Shown here: in pieces, positions 13,201 through 22,053 of the stretch
Position numbering within the stretch: the stretch's first letter is position 1
How the letters are laid out: every line of letters begins with the position of its first letter
Assembly (NCBI GenBank): GCA_012064415.1
Contig: SSNU01000257.1
Span: forward strand, 1-32,959
Source of the DNA: Gyrodactylus bullatarudis
Taxonomy: Eukaryota; Platyhelminthes; Monogenea; Gyrodactylidea; Gyrodactylidae
Direction: 5' to 3'
Length of the DNA stretch: 32,959 nt
Translations under genes and position numbers: made by a program
Notes under the pieces: generated by a model
The model's database searches: none
What the model was told of the DNA's origin: nothing
Seen by the model: the letters and a program-made list of their open reading frames with translations, nothing else

Positions 13201-15664
13201 TAATTCCTTTTCAAGTAGTCGGATTTTTATCTGAGCATTGCTCAGAGTTAACGGCTGTGACCGGAATATGTACATTTTCATTGGACGCAAGAATTTTGAT
13301 TGCATCGATGTCTCATACCAACAATCGAGGATCTAAATTTATGTTTTTTCAAAAGTTCATCAACTTGAAAATGAATTAACCGTTTTGTAACCAATCAAAT
13401 AAATACAATTATAGGAGTGCTCATTTATATAAATAATTGATCAAGTGTCTGGGAAAAATTATAATCTAATATTCTGTGAGTAAAATAAATGGAGAATATC
13501 CAGGATATTAAATCAATATTTTAGTTTATACTCTAATTTAGCTCCTTTTTTCAATAAAGTTGTTGAGTTTGTTGTTTTCAAAATGTAGAATGAGTAAAAT
13601 CAATTTAATAAAGGCTTAGTGGCACAAGATAAAAAGGGGAAACTGAACTCACAATATTTTTCATGTAAAAATTGTTATCAAACGTATGCCTTTGTTGATC
13701 TGAATGATTGGCTTTTTGATGGACAAAAGAGGATCGTTTAGTTGACGATTGTCTATAAAGATTAGAGCACCAGTATCGATCAATTTGAAAGGAGTGATTG
13801 GAATTATTGTTATTATTCTGTTGATCTGACGTATTATTAAAGTGTTTGATCAAGCTATCCTTGACAACATCATTTATAACGATGTTGTTGTTTTGATAAA
13901 TATTGGCTCTCAAGTTAGATTCAATGTTGGTTATTCGTTTAAGAGCATTAATTCTAGATGTTTGGTTACATCGGAATGGCAAAATATCTGATAAATTTGC
14001 ACCAATAAGGTTTATCTACAAATTAAGGAAAGAAAATAAGCAGATCAATATCCATATTGGATCTTTGAAATTTTTAACATAATTCCAAAATCGAAAGATA
14101 TCATATGGGTGATATTTTGTAGTCTTGACATTTACCTAACAATGTATATCTCCTAGAAACAGGAAATATGAACCGAGGGGTATCCAAAATTTCTTGCTAT
14201 ACATATTCTTGTAAACATATTTTTTTCGAATAACAAAACCTCATTAACTACTGAAGTTATTCAGTACTGAACGTATCGTAAAATAAGGTGGATTGAAAAA
14301 TTTATCTAATAAACAACACACGAAGAATAAATGCTATTGGCTAAACCTAAATGTTCTCAAGACTATTTCAGATAGTATTGTTCTCGTTTGTTCTTAACCC
14401 TTTCAGGACACAAATAAAAATTTCTATGACTAAAAGTTACACATCAAGTGTCTTGTTTATCAATCTTTCCGAAAGAAGTTAGACCAAAAGGTATTTCATT
14501 AAAATTAACCAAGTTTACCTCATTTATTATTTTAAAAATTCATTAGATTACTTGTCCGGTCGCTTTAAAGTATATAGGAAAAATTTAAATGTGTCAGCAA
14601 CCCAAAAATATCTTTTAGGAAATCAGTCAACTTTTTAAAAGTATTTGATACACAATGAGAACTCACCCAAGGCCAGCCCAAAGTGTTGGCAAGTGAGGGT
14701 GTAGCATAGGCAACAGTCATGGTACTCATGTCAACTAAGAGAAACATAAATGTACAAGTCTCAACTGACGGAAGCTTTTGTAATTTTCTCGATAAATCCA
14801 TCGGAAGACCAAGACCTAGATCAAGTTGATGAATTGGTTAAAAATCATTAGAATCATTTGATAAATGCTCACTATTTTCCAAATGTCGAAAGAAGAACAA
14901 TGCTTGACCGGTTAGTTTGATAACTGCGGACTTTTCAAGGCAACTGGCTGCAACAGTAGTATTGAGACATTCATTTATCTTTTTCAGGTCATAATCTTCA
15001 AAAGAATCGTAAATGATTGCTTCGCGAAGCTGATCGAGTTTTGGTTTATCAGTTTGATGAAAAGGAGAAAATTTGCCTCGCATTATGTGAGCCAAGTTAA
15101 TCTGCATAACTAAGATAATGGAACTTTCAAGATTTCTTCTCTTTTGTGCAGCATTCCGCGACTTTTCCTTTCGCTGTTCTACTCTTCTCTCCTTGAGATC
15201 TTGCCGGGATCCGATTGATTTTAACTTTTTTTTCTTTTCTTTAAAGAATAATGGAAAAAAATATGAGCCAGGATTTTTAACTTTTATGGTTATAATCAGA
15301 GCCCCAAAGGAACTAGCTTAAAGATTGAAAAATAGTATACAAACTATTTTCAGTTCAGGGGTTTAAAGAATAATAGAACTAAACTATCTAGAGTTATTAC
15401 TCACTATCATAGTTATCTTCATCCTTCTTTCGATTTGAGTATGTCCTCCGTGTAAACTCTCTCGGATCAAATTCACTAGCAGAGGAACTCTCAGGTTCCA
15501 ATGTTAACTCTGGAGTATCCAGAGAATAGTCTGTTTCGTCTCGAACGAAACTCCTGAATATTACTCGGGATTTCTGTTCTGTTAATGCTGGCAGTCTTTG
15601 TTTCTTATTTTCAACTGGTGATAGATAGTCCTCATCGAGAATGATACTACGCTTTCTGATATAC
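7284..15664 (-). CDS. Divergent bHLH-PAS transcription factor, nine exons, start exon missing
   Basis: Exons in transcript order are 15664-15405, 15238-14873, 14815-14667, 14015-13653, 13332-12885, 11901-11739, 10688-10496, 10332-10161 and 7432-7284. All have GT-AG borders, the phases agree at all eight junctions, and the sum is 753 complete codons plus stop. The first exon is acidic and Ser-rich. The second carries the basic region EQRKEKSRNAAQKRRNLES, close to the HIF/trachealess/NPAS pattern, then helix 1, a loop of some 45 residues and helix 2 (LEKSAVIKLTGQALFFF). PAS-A spans the third and fourth exons (TFMFLLVDMS, SLANTLGWPW, NLIGANLSDIL). PAS-B spans the fifth and sixth (LLIILNDNFDIVYS, FDHVHCMDLEILYDQL, GERISSRF, FSGTMNILNHKF, FSIILTINPI); its spacing recalls BMAL/cycle. 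The tail is Ser/Pro-rich, then acidic-hydrophobic (DLDFFNIDSI), like an activation domain. No LxxLAP hydroxylation motif is seen. As a class it should act in the nucleus as a dimer on E-box-like DNA. The fifth donor, GTCAGT, is weak. The ATG exon must lie upstream of 15664 and was not found. Confidence 0.82.
7790..7852 (-). repeat. tRNA-like SINE head or tRNA pseudogene
   Basis: On the minus strand TAGCCTAAGCGTTAAGG matches the polymerase III A box of a Ser/Leu-type tRNA, and AAGTTCAAATCTT, 38 nt further on, matches the B box. The box spacing is short and the stems are degenerate, so it is not a working tRNA. It lies in the last intron of the bHLH-PAS gene. Confidence 0.5.
8013..8220. mobile_element. 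Hairpin MITE with TA target duplication
   Basis: The 208-bp element is bounded by TTACAGTAAAAAT on the left and its complement on the right, and flanked by TA at 8011-8012 and 8221-8222. The two arms (about 8013-8089 and 8142-8220) are inverted copies with few differences, so nearly the whole element folds into one hairpin. It has no ORF. TA duplications and such ends suit the Tc1/mariner superfamily. Confidence 0.8.
8333..8548 (-). mobile_element. piggyBac-type MITE, older copy
   Basis: The stretch is an inverted, diverged copy of 30644-30867. It shares the ends CAGTGCCGATGGACATA and GGCGCCGATAGGG, the palindrome GGACATATATGTCC near one end, and the inner sequence throughout. TTAA follows at 8549-8552; the left flank has the decayed form TCAA at 8329-8332. 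TTAA duplications are specific to piggyBac. No ORF. Confidence 0.75.
8553..10160 (-). other. Rest of the last intron of the bHLH-PAS gene
   Basis: AT-rich intron sequence. Open stretches at 9110-9358 and 9535-9901 look accidental. A short ATCT tract lies near 9390-9405, and one copy of a dispersed repeat lies at 9795-9915. Confidence 0.5.
9795..9915 (+). repeat. Short dispersed repeat, copy 1
   Basis: Shares ATTGGTCAAT, a GAATAA block and TGTACATTTATCTGTAGTCGG with 11175-11292 in the same order and direction. Both copies lie in introns of the bHLH-PAS gene. No ends or target duplications could be defined, so the type is unknown. Confidence 0.4.
11175..11292 (+). repeat. Short dispersed repeat, copy 2
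   Basis: Partner of 9795-9915, with the common blocks CATTGGTCAAT and AAATGTATCTAAAGTCGGTG. A weaker relative may lie near 14310-14400, which shares AAATGTTCTCAAGACTATTTC with copy 1. Confidence 0.4.
12216..12290 (+). repeat. tRNA-like sequence (possible SINE head)
   Basis: TGGCTCTGTGTG resembles an A box and GAGTTCGAGTCTT a B box about 46 nt downstream. The B box sits in a good T-arm, GCAGA pairing with TCTGC around it. The anticodon arm does not fold well, so a SINE head or tRNA pseudogene is more likely than an active tRNA. It lies in an intron of the bHLH-PAS gene. Confidence 0.35.
14816..14872 (-). other. 57-nt intron hiding an in-frame stop
   Basis: Read without splicing, the bHLH exon meets TAA at 14838-14840 and the PAS-A reading resumes in the same frame. 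A GTGAGC donor at 14872 and a CTAG acceptor at 14816-14817 remove exactly 57 nt and the stop, and restore a Ser codon across the junction. This shows the gene is not broken here. Confidence 0.8.
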
Positions 15665-15823
15665 CTGAAAATAATACCTATTTTCAATTTTTTCACATAA
15701 TTTCAAGAATATATTTTTAGAAATCATGTATGTATGTGCCTATTTTTTCATCACTCAAATTAAATTTTACGATCGATAGCTATTTTTTCCTCTGGCCTCA
15801 GCAAATGAGGTTTCAAAAAGAAT

Positions 15824-16377
15824 ATACACCTAGTTAATGTGAAGATGGGAAACATAATATCTTAACCAATAACCTGTTGTTGTTCATTTTTCTAAAACCT
15901 TATATATATGGAATGTATCACACTGATGAGTATGCCCGAAATAAAGGCCTTGTTTGTGAAAACTTTGGCATCGCTTTCTTCTTTTCTCTATAAAAATTTT
16001 GATAAATTCGTCTTTTTTCAGGGAATTTGAAATAACAAATTTCATCGACTTTCAAGTAGGGAAAATGATCATAAAATCAAAATTTAATTTTGACACGATT
16101 CTCAAAACCAGATTCAGCATATTTGATTTCTTTGACTAATTGTGATCCTAAAAATCAACTTTTGATTACTCTCTCACATTGAAATAAGCAAAAATTTTCA
16201 ACTCAAAGTGCGAAATTTGGCGCTACTTCAAGATTTGAATTATTGACTTTTTCTCTGTATTCTGAAAGAGGCCTCATGATCTAGATTTCAAAAAATCTTG
16301 ATCAAGTTCGATATCTCGATGAAAAAATTAAGAATTTTGTAGAAATCATAAATTCCCATCTTCATATTATTATATTT
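15824..16377. repeat. Dispersed inverted-repeat element, copy at 16 kb
   Basis: The left end CTAGTTAATGTGAAGATGGG and the right end TTCCCATCTTCATATTA are inverted. The right half (about 16120-16377) is closely similar to 21555-21832, sharing TTGTGATCCTAAAAA, CTCAAAGTGCGAAATTTGG, GCGCTACTTC and TGATCTAGATT. The left part contains a hammerhead-like motif (15918-15959), so it may be a composite with a piece of another element inside. No ORF. Confidence 0.6.
15918..15959 (+). ncRNA. Hammerhead-ribozyme-like motif, long helix III type
   Basis: Parts in order: TCACA (15918-15922), the exact core CTGATGA, 8-nt GTATGCCC, GAAA, an 11-nt helix III element TAAAGGCCTTG with a palindromic centre, TT, and TGTGA (15955-15959). 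Helix I is five perfect pairs. Helix II has only its closing G-C pair. The same layout recurs at 30018-30057 with another helix I. Probably the tail of a PLE or a related element. Confidence 0.55.
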
Positions 16378-17000
16378 TACTATATTTTCAAAAAATCACC
16401 CCTTCTATAAGTTACTAAATATCAGCAAAATACTATCCTTATCAATCAAAAATATACTTGAACCTTGATAAATTTCCTTCCTAATGAGGTGTGAATGAAT
16501 TATTTTGAGATTTCATTCTGAACTCAGGGGGGAAGGATAGAGAAAACAGATGTGGATTTTAGTGATAAACACTCTAACCCAGTAAAATATAAGCGAAACC
16601 CAAATTTCGAATTTTTTGATTTCAAATTGAGAGGGGAGGAAGTTTTTCAAGATCAAAAGTAGATAAAAAACATAATTTTTATCAGTTTTACCTCAGTATC
16701 ACGTGGTAAAAGATTTTCATCTATTTTTTATTCGAAAATTAGGAAAGATCCGTCAAATTTGGTTGATCTTTTAACTGGCATTAACTCAATATTTAAGTGT
16801 CCATTCATGAGAATTAAATTTTTAATGCATTGATAGACATCCAACTTGATATCAACCGACTTTAGTGTAACAATATCCTCTACACAACTGTTTCATCATG
16901 GTAGACGGAGAAGAAAGCCAATAAATTATGGCAAAAGATTCAGACTTAATTCTGTTTAGCTAATAACGATCACCTTTATAAAACCTTCAAGTTTTAAAAT
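16378..17000. other. Intergenic AT-rich sequence
   Basis: No convincing exon, repeat or RNA was recognised. The missing start exon of the bHLH-PAS gene could lie here or further right. Confidence 0.4.
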
Positions 17001-17326
17001 TCATAAAAAACGAATGCCTAATTGACGAAATCCATTAATGAATTCTCTCCTCTTGATAGGACTATGAACGAGAAGAAATAGTGTAGAATTTCCCTTCAAA
17101 TGCGCAATGCAATCTCCAGTTTCCCTCATCAAGGTCTAGAGAGAATGAGAATTTTTGTTAGGTAGAAAAAATTCCAAGGTAAAATAAATTTAAATATATC
17201 GATTGTCAAGTTGCTTTCTTGAAGGAAAAAATGATCTGGAATTTCCATTTTCTCTATTCTACCCAGTTAAATGTGTATGCGCATATTCCAATGGGAAGAT
17301 ATTCATACCAGAAATTAGAGAAATTC
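17001..17326 (-). CDS. Two candidate exons of an unknown gene (3' end)
   Basis: Exon 17326-17263 follows ATAACAG and encodes FWYEYLPIGICAYTFNW after a split codon, ending at GTAGAA. Exon 17135-17001 follows TCTCTCTAG and encodes MRETGDCIAHLKG, LFLLVHSPIKRR, FINGFRQLGIRFL and a TGA stop. The phases agree across the 127-nt intron. I do not recognise the 65-residue product. The second exon has denser coding character than its surroundings. No upstream exon was secured. Confidence 0.33.
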
Positions 17327-19136
17327 CTGTTATATCTCTTCTCTTTTAAAAGAAGCTATTTGTTTATAAAAATGTTTCAATTAACAATAGCAGTAATCCA
17401 TTTAAATAAATTCATCTAAATAACACAAAATCTAAATTAAATTTTCATTTTTCATCTTTTCGATTCACTTCCAAAAATTATCGACCTGATATTGCCTAGG
17501 CTTGAGAAAATTTTCTGTCTTATGAAAGAGGATTAGAAGTAAAGTGAACATTTAGTTATAAAGCTTATATTTAACCGAATTTCGTTAGGCTTGATTTAAA
17601 ATAAATTTAGTGTTCAATGATATCATCTGATTGGTTTTATAGAATAGATTTCTCGCCCAATTTTTTAAAATATAAATTATAACAATAATTCCTCAATTTG
17701 AATCTCAAAAAGATTTCTCTTCTCACATAGAAACTTTATTCATTACTTGCTTCTATCTATCCCTATTAATAAGTACATTCAGTAGTATATTCGTGAAAAT
17801 AAGAGAAATTTCGTTTTGAGCTATTGAAAAACAATTTTTATAGGATTCAAGTCATTTTTACAACTTTATGTAAAGAAATAATGTCAATTCAAGTTAAAAT
17901 TATAAATATATAACAATAAAAACGTTTGAAAATTTTTTCAATTTTGTTTATATTATTCCAGAAGCATAAAAAGGTATATTGAAGCGAAATTTGGTGGAAT
18001 TATATTCAAATACTTGAAGATTAGTTTTTTCATATCGATGGTCGATTTAAGTAATTTTGGAAAATTTCGTTCAAGTCTAACCAGTAGTATGTATTATTAT
18101 TCCTAGGAGTGTAATCAAATAGGAAATGATTCTGAAACCGAAAGAGAACTAAATAATTCTAATCATTTTACTTGCATGAAAGTGGCCGAATGAATATTTT
18201 TTTTGGATTTTCGATCAACCCATTTACCAGAACAAAACAAAAGGATTCTGGCGAAAACATTAATTAAGAACTCTGTATAATTTATTGATAGTTGAACAAA
18301 ACACTCTTTAATACGTGCATAAAGAATTGTTTTTGATTCAAAGACTAATTTTTCGATAATTTTCCTACTTTATAGTATTTTCAAATGAAATTCTTCATAG
18401 TTATAAATTAGACGAAATTTTCCAAAATTATTAAAATCGCCTACCAAATATGATAGATTAATCTTCAAGTATTTTAACAATACAAAAAGATTTAAGATTT
18501 GAGATCAAAGCATTTAAAAATCTTGACACCTCAAGTCTGAAAAAATTCACAAAGCAAAATCAATCGGCGCGACTCAAAAGTTTACTTTCCTGCAACTTAT
18601 TTTGAGTTGGCAATAAATGAGTTATCCAAGAAGTCAACTCTGATGGATAATCAAATTATGAGACAACCGAAAATTGAATCTAAGGAATGATTCCTATAGA
18701 AACCAAAATAAAACAAGAAATTAAGCTAAATCAAGAAAAAATTTACCTCGAGTTAGATGCAAAAGTCGAAATAAGCTCAAATTCTATTTAGTGTTTTCAT
18801 TCAGATAGAAGCCTCATAACATGATTAAAATAGTTCAAACGTAAAATTAGTGATTTCAATAAACTTTCGTTTTAAGTTACTTATGAAGTTTTTTTAATAC
18901 AACTTTGATGTTCTAATTCACGCCTTTATCTTGACTTGATTATTCTCTCTTGAAGGTTATACAGTTTTGTGTTGACGTAGCTAGCCATCAAGAATATTTC
19001 CCAAATTGGTGAAAACATAAATTTTTGAAAATATATAATTAAAAATTATTTTCAAAAAACGTTTTCTATTTTTCTCACAAATACTCCAAACACACACCGG
19101 TGAGTGATTGGAGTAGTATGATAACTCACATTTTAT
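17327..19136. other. AT-rich region without a secure gene
   Basis: Only short accidental-looking ORFs were seen. A minus-strand pair around 18650-18800 with a 53-nt GT-AG gap is possible but too short to support. Confidence 0.4.
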
Positions 19137-19384
19137 TCATAATCCAAAAATAATTACGAGAAGTTGCATGTGATAACAGCAATGATCTGAGCCATCGCTA
19201 TCATTGTAACTTGAATGACATTTTCTGCATTGATGTACTCTTCTTATTCGAGGACTAGGTGAAGGAGAAAAGTAATTTGGGTTATTATGCTTATTATATA
19301 TTTTTCCTGCATTTTGTAGACATTTTTCACTTTTAGTAGCTTAGCGACATAGTTGTTCCCGTTTCTATCAGATTCAATTAGCAT
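19137..19384 (-). pseudogene. Cys/His-rich coding block with an apparent frameshift
   Basis: From ATG at 19384 the minus strand reads MLIESDRNGNNY, then VAKLLKVKNVYKMQ. At an A5 run near 19307 the sensible reading jumps frame and continues KIYNKHNNPNYF, SPSPSPRIRR, QCRKCHSSYNDS, DHCCYHMQLL to TGA at 19137-19139. One extra A in the run would join them. The second half has a C-x2-C-H and H-C-C-x-H arrangement like a small zinc-binding module, after a Ser-Pro repeat and an Arg cluster. I do not recognise the family. It could be a sequencing error in a homopolymer, a small gene with an unseen splice, or a pseudogene. Confidence 0.35.
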
Positions 19385-19594
19385 GCATTTTCTATTCGAT
19401 TAAGATAATTTAATTATCCTCAATATTCCCATTGGATATTATTTTTTACAAAATAAGTAAATAAGAAAATTACTTTAGACATTTTCAATCAATCGGGCAT
19501 GTATTGTAATAACTTACCAACATAATATTTAACCATAGAGTTATCAATGAATTATGTAATCAATCAAATTAATAGTTAAATCGAGGTCAGCTTT

Positions 19595-19600
19595 TATAAA
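19595..19600 (+). promoter_or_regulatory. TATA box of the 19668 gene
   Basis: TATAAA followed by G, 73 nt before the ATG at 19668. That leaves room for a transcription start about 30 nt downstream and a 40-nt leader. The ATG of the Cys/His block on the other strand is 284 nt away, so the two may be divergently transcribed. Confidence 0.4.
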
Positions 19601-19667
19601 GTGAAAATAAAAATAAAGTTTGCTATATACGCGATTCAAGTTTTTAATTTCTCCAATCATAAGAAAA

Positions 19668-20184
19668 ATGGATGAAAAAGATTCGCTAACCAATCAGAGT
19701 GTTGTATTATCTGAAATTAAAAGAGAGAGATTTGATTGGCCACTTGGGATTTATTCATATCAGTAAGTATTATTTATCAGTTTAATCAACACTTGTAAAA
19801 TTTTAACTAACGATAGATTATAATAATTATTATTTTAAACAACAGACATTTAGATGAGTAGAATTGATTTTAAATTATCTATCAGAAGGCAATTGTGACT
19901 ACTTTAGGAACAGATCAAAGTGATGGAAAATCCCAATTTAAATACTATATAGATCAATTAAAACCAGTTTTGTCTTTTGGTCTTGAATTAGAAATTTTTA
20001 TCTTCATTAAGACCAATGTTCTAGAAAGAGATGGGTTACATCAGGGTTACAGGGTTTGTATTTGCTTCTCCAACTATTTTTAAAGCTCTTGATTAATTAT
20101 TTTGATCATTGTGAAAAAATTGATTTGGTAATCATTTTCTCTTTCTTTCAGAATATTTCTCCTCACAGGCTCAAAGTAAACTGA
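19668..20184 (+). CDS. Candidate small gene, unknown function
   Basis: Exon 1 (19668-19762) starts MDEKDSLTNQSVV, contains KRERFDWPLGIYSY, and ends at a perfect donor CA|GTAAGT. A coding-like exon follows at 19886-20053 with VTTLGTDQSDGKSQ, QLKPVLSFGLELEIF and ERDGLHQGY. A last exon at 20152-20184 follows a strong CTTTCTTTCAG and ends in TGA. Exons 2 and 3 agree in phase. Exon 1 joins exon 2 in the wrong phase by one base under GT-AG splicing, although TATCAG stands at both edges and a join at that repeat would read through. Exon 1 could instead splice at 19845 to a very short ending (HLDE, stop). No known domain. Confidence 0.35.
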
Positions 20185-20304
20185 ATTTTATAATCTGAAT
20201 TTCAAATTCCTAATTTTGTGTAAGTCAACTTTAGACCTTTATCATATAAACCCACAGTTTCTTATATTAGGCTATTCGATTCTTGAATCCTGAAGAGCTA
20301 TACG

Positions 20305-20932
20305 TTTCAATCCAGATTCTACTAAAGCTAGTTGACATGAAAATGAGAATTTATTGTTTTTACAAAATTAGGCCGTTTTTCGAATTTCGAAAATGTACCA
20401 AATTACCACTTTTTCAACTTTTGAACCCACAAATTTTATCGATTTCGATTATTCGAAGCAGTTAACATTAGATCAAAATTAGACAAATATATCGAATTTG
20501 GCCATAGAGATAGCGAGGATCTTACTGTTTCCGAGAAAAAGTTAAACTTCTAGATTTTAGATAATTTGCCCTCGTGATAATCGAAAAATTCAAATGGTTA
20601 GATTTTCCACAGTAAGGACGAATTTCAGTGAACTTCTGCAGGTGAATTCGAATTCTTCGTTCAATGTTGATCCCAATTATCATCACTTAACTGCTTCGAA
20701 TCATCGAAATCGATAAAAATTGTGGGTTCAAAAGTTGAAAAAGTGGTAATTTGGTACATTTTCGAAATTCGAAAAACGGCCTAATTTTGGTCAGATTGAA
20801 TTTTTTATCGGAATTTTTTCGAATATCCCCATCTCATTCCGTTTTAGAATTCAAAATATTATTTTTTTCTGTGAATCCGAGTTTTTGTAAAAAAATAAAT
20901 TCTCATCTTCATGTCAATTAGGTTTATAATTC
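20305..20932. mobile_element. Large foldback element, member of the dispersed inverted-repeat family
   Basis: Arms at about 20363-20466 and 20684-20788 are inverted copies with roughly four differences over 104 bp; both contain TTTTTCAACTTTTGAACCCA or its complement. The outer ends, GCTAGTTGACATGAAAATGA and the complement of CTCATCTTCATGTCAATTAG, match the ends of the copies at 16 and 21.8 kb. The right arm has about 75 bp extra before its end. A 217-bp spacer lies between the arms. No transposase is encoded. Confidence 0.75.
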
Positions 20933-21554
20933 TTGAGGAATTTTGACCTTCTAATCCTTTTCGATTCGATTCTGATCAAACCATAGTAGTATTGTATTTT
21001 ATTTTCCTTAGAAACTGAAAATTGGTAGAATGATGAGGAAGTTAGATGAATAAAATTTCTAATAGGAACTTACATTTTTAATTTCTTATATAAACAAGAC
21101 TGTTTTTTTCAGTCATAATCAAGTTTGCTTCGCTAGTTTTCATCTGAGCAGGCATTCTTTCCTCTTTCTACTTGTTTAACATTTAAAAATTTCTTTAAGG
21201 AAAAGTTATTTAAACAGGAAGAAATGAGAGATTCAAGTCATCTTGTAATTCCGATCTTTACTTTTTATTTCACGAATTTTTCATGATGTCAAGACAAAAG
21301 GCGATTGCAAAGCGATGGAGGATATCTGTTCTGCAAGACATAGGAAATTTCATTTTGGAACTCGCCATTTGATACAGCCGAGAGATGTCTTGATAAAAAA
21401 GATCTGAGATATTTATTGAACCTCTGTTAGTAATGCATATCTTGATCATTAAAAGAAGTATTTTCGAATTTTGAATAATTTCCAAACCTCCATTATATGA
21501 AAACACAAAGATAATTGAGGTAATAGTTATTGTATTCACTTTGAAATTAAGGCT

Positions 21555-21832
21555 AGTTTAAATCCTGTGATCCTAAAAAAGAACATTTGATTAATCACAA
21601 AATTTTTCAACTCAAAGTTCAAAAGATGGGAATTTGACGCTACTTCCAGATTTGAAATATGCCGTATTTTCCTTAAAAATTGATTTTTCAAATTTTTTTA
21701 TCCATATCGTGAAATTGGCCCTGATGATCTAGATTCTAGAAAATCTTGATCAAATTCGATTTTTTTATGAACAAAAATTGAGAATTTTGTAAAAACTATA
21801 AATTCCCATTTCCATATAAACTAGCTTTAGAA
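21555..21832. repeat. Dispersed inverted-repeat family, truncated copy
   Basis: Closely similar to 16120-16377 in the same order: TGTGATCCTAAAAAA, CTCAAAGTTCAAAA, GACGCTACTTCCAGATTTGA, TGATGATCTAGATT, and the end AAATTCCCATTTCCATATAA followed by ACTAGC. The end is the family terminus; the left side is truncated. Confidence 0.65.
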
Positions 21833-22013
21833 ATTACAGTAATTTTAAACATTCAACCTACTAAAAAAGGTGTCACTGGTTATTACTACTACTGTATATC
21901 CATATGAATCTAACTTGATGGTGATTGTATTCTCGCACCTAGATGTTAAAATTCAGATAAGCAAGGGTCAATTCCATAAGAGAGTCAAATGATATTCAAC
22001 TCATGGTGGAAGG

Positions 22014-22053
22014 TGTTGACGCGTTTCGTCTTTATTAGGACCTTTTTTAAAAC
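22014..22053 (-). mobile_element. Partial hammerhead-like tail of a third PLE type
   Basis: On the minus strand GGTCCTAATAAAGAC is followed directly by GAAACGCGTC and AACACC. This matches helix II (GTC/GAC), the GAAA box, a 4-nt palindromic helix III (CGCG), the cleavage-site UC and one strand of helix I. The CTGATGA box and the other helix I strand are not present upstream, where A- and T-runs stand instead. The motif is therefore truncated or eroded. Neighbouring bases 21950-22013 may belong to the same element. Confidence 0.45.

Noticed and set aside
21270..21539. 89-residue minus-strand ORF
   Set aside because: The last 45 residues look somewhat protein-like, but there is no good acceptor, no partner exon and no recognised domain.
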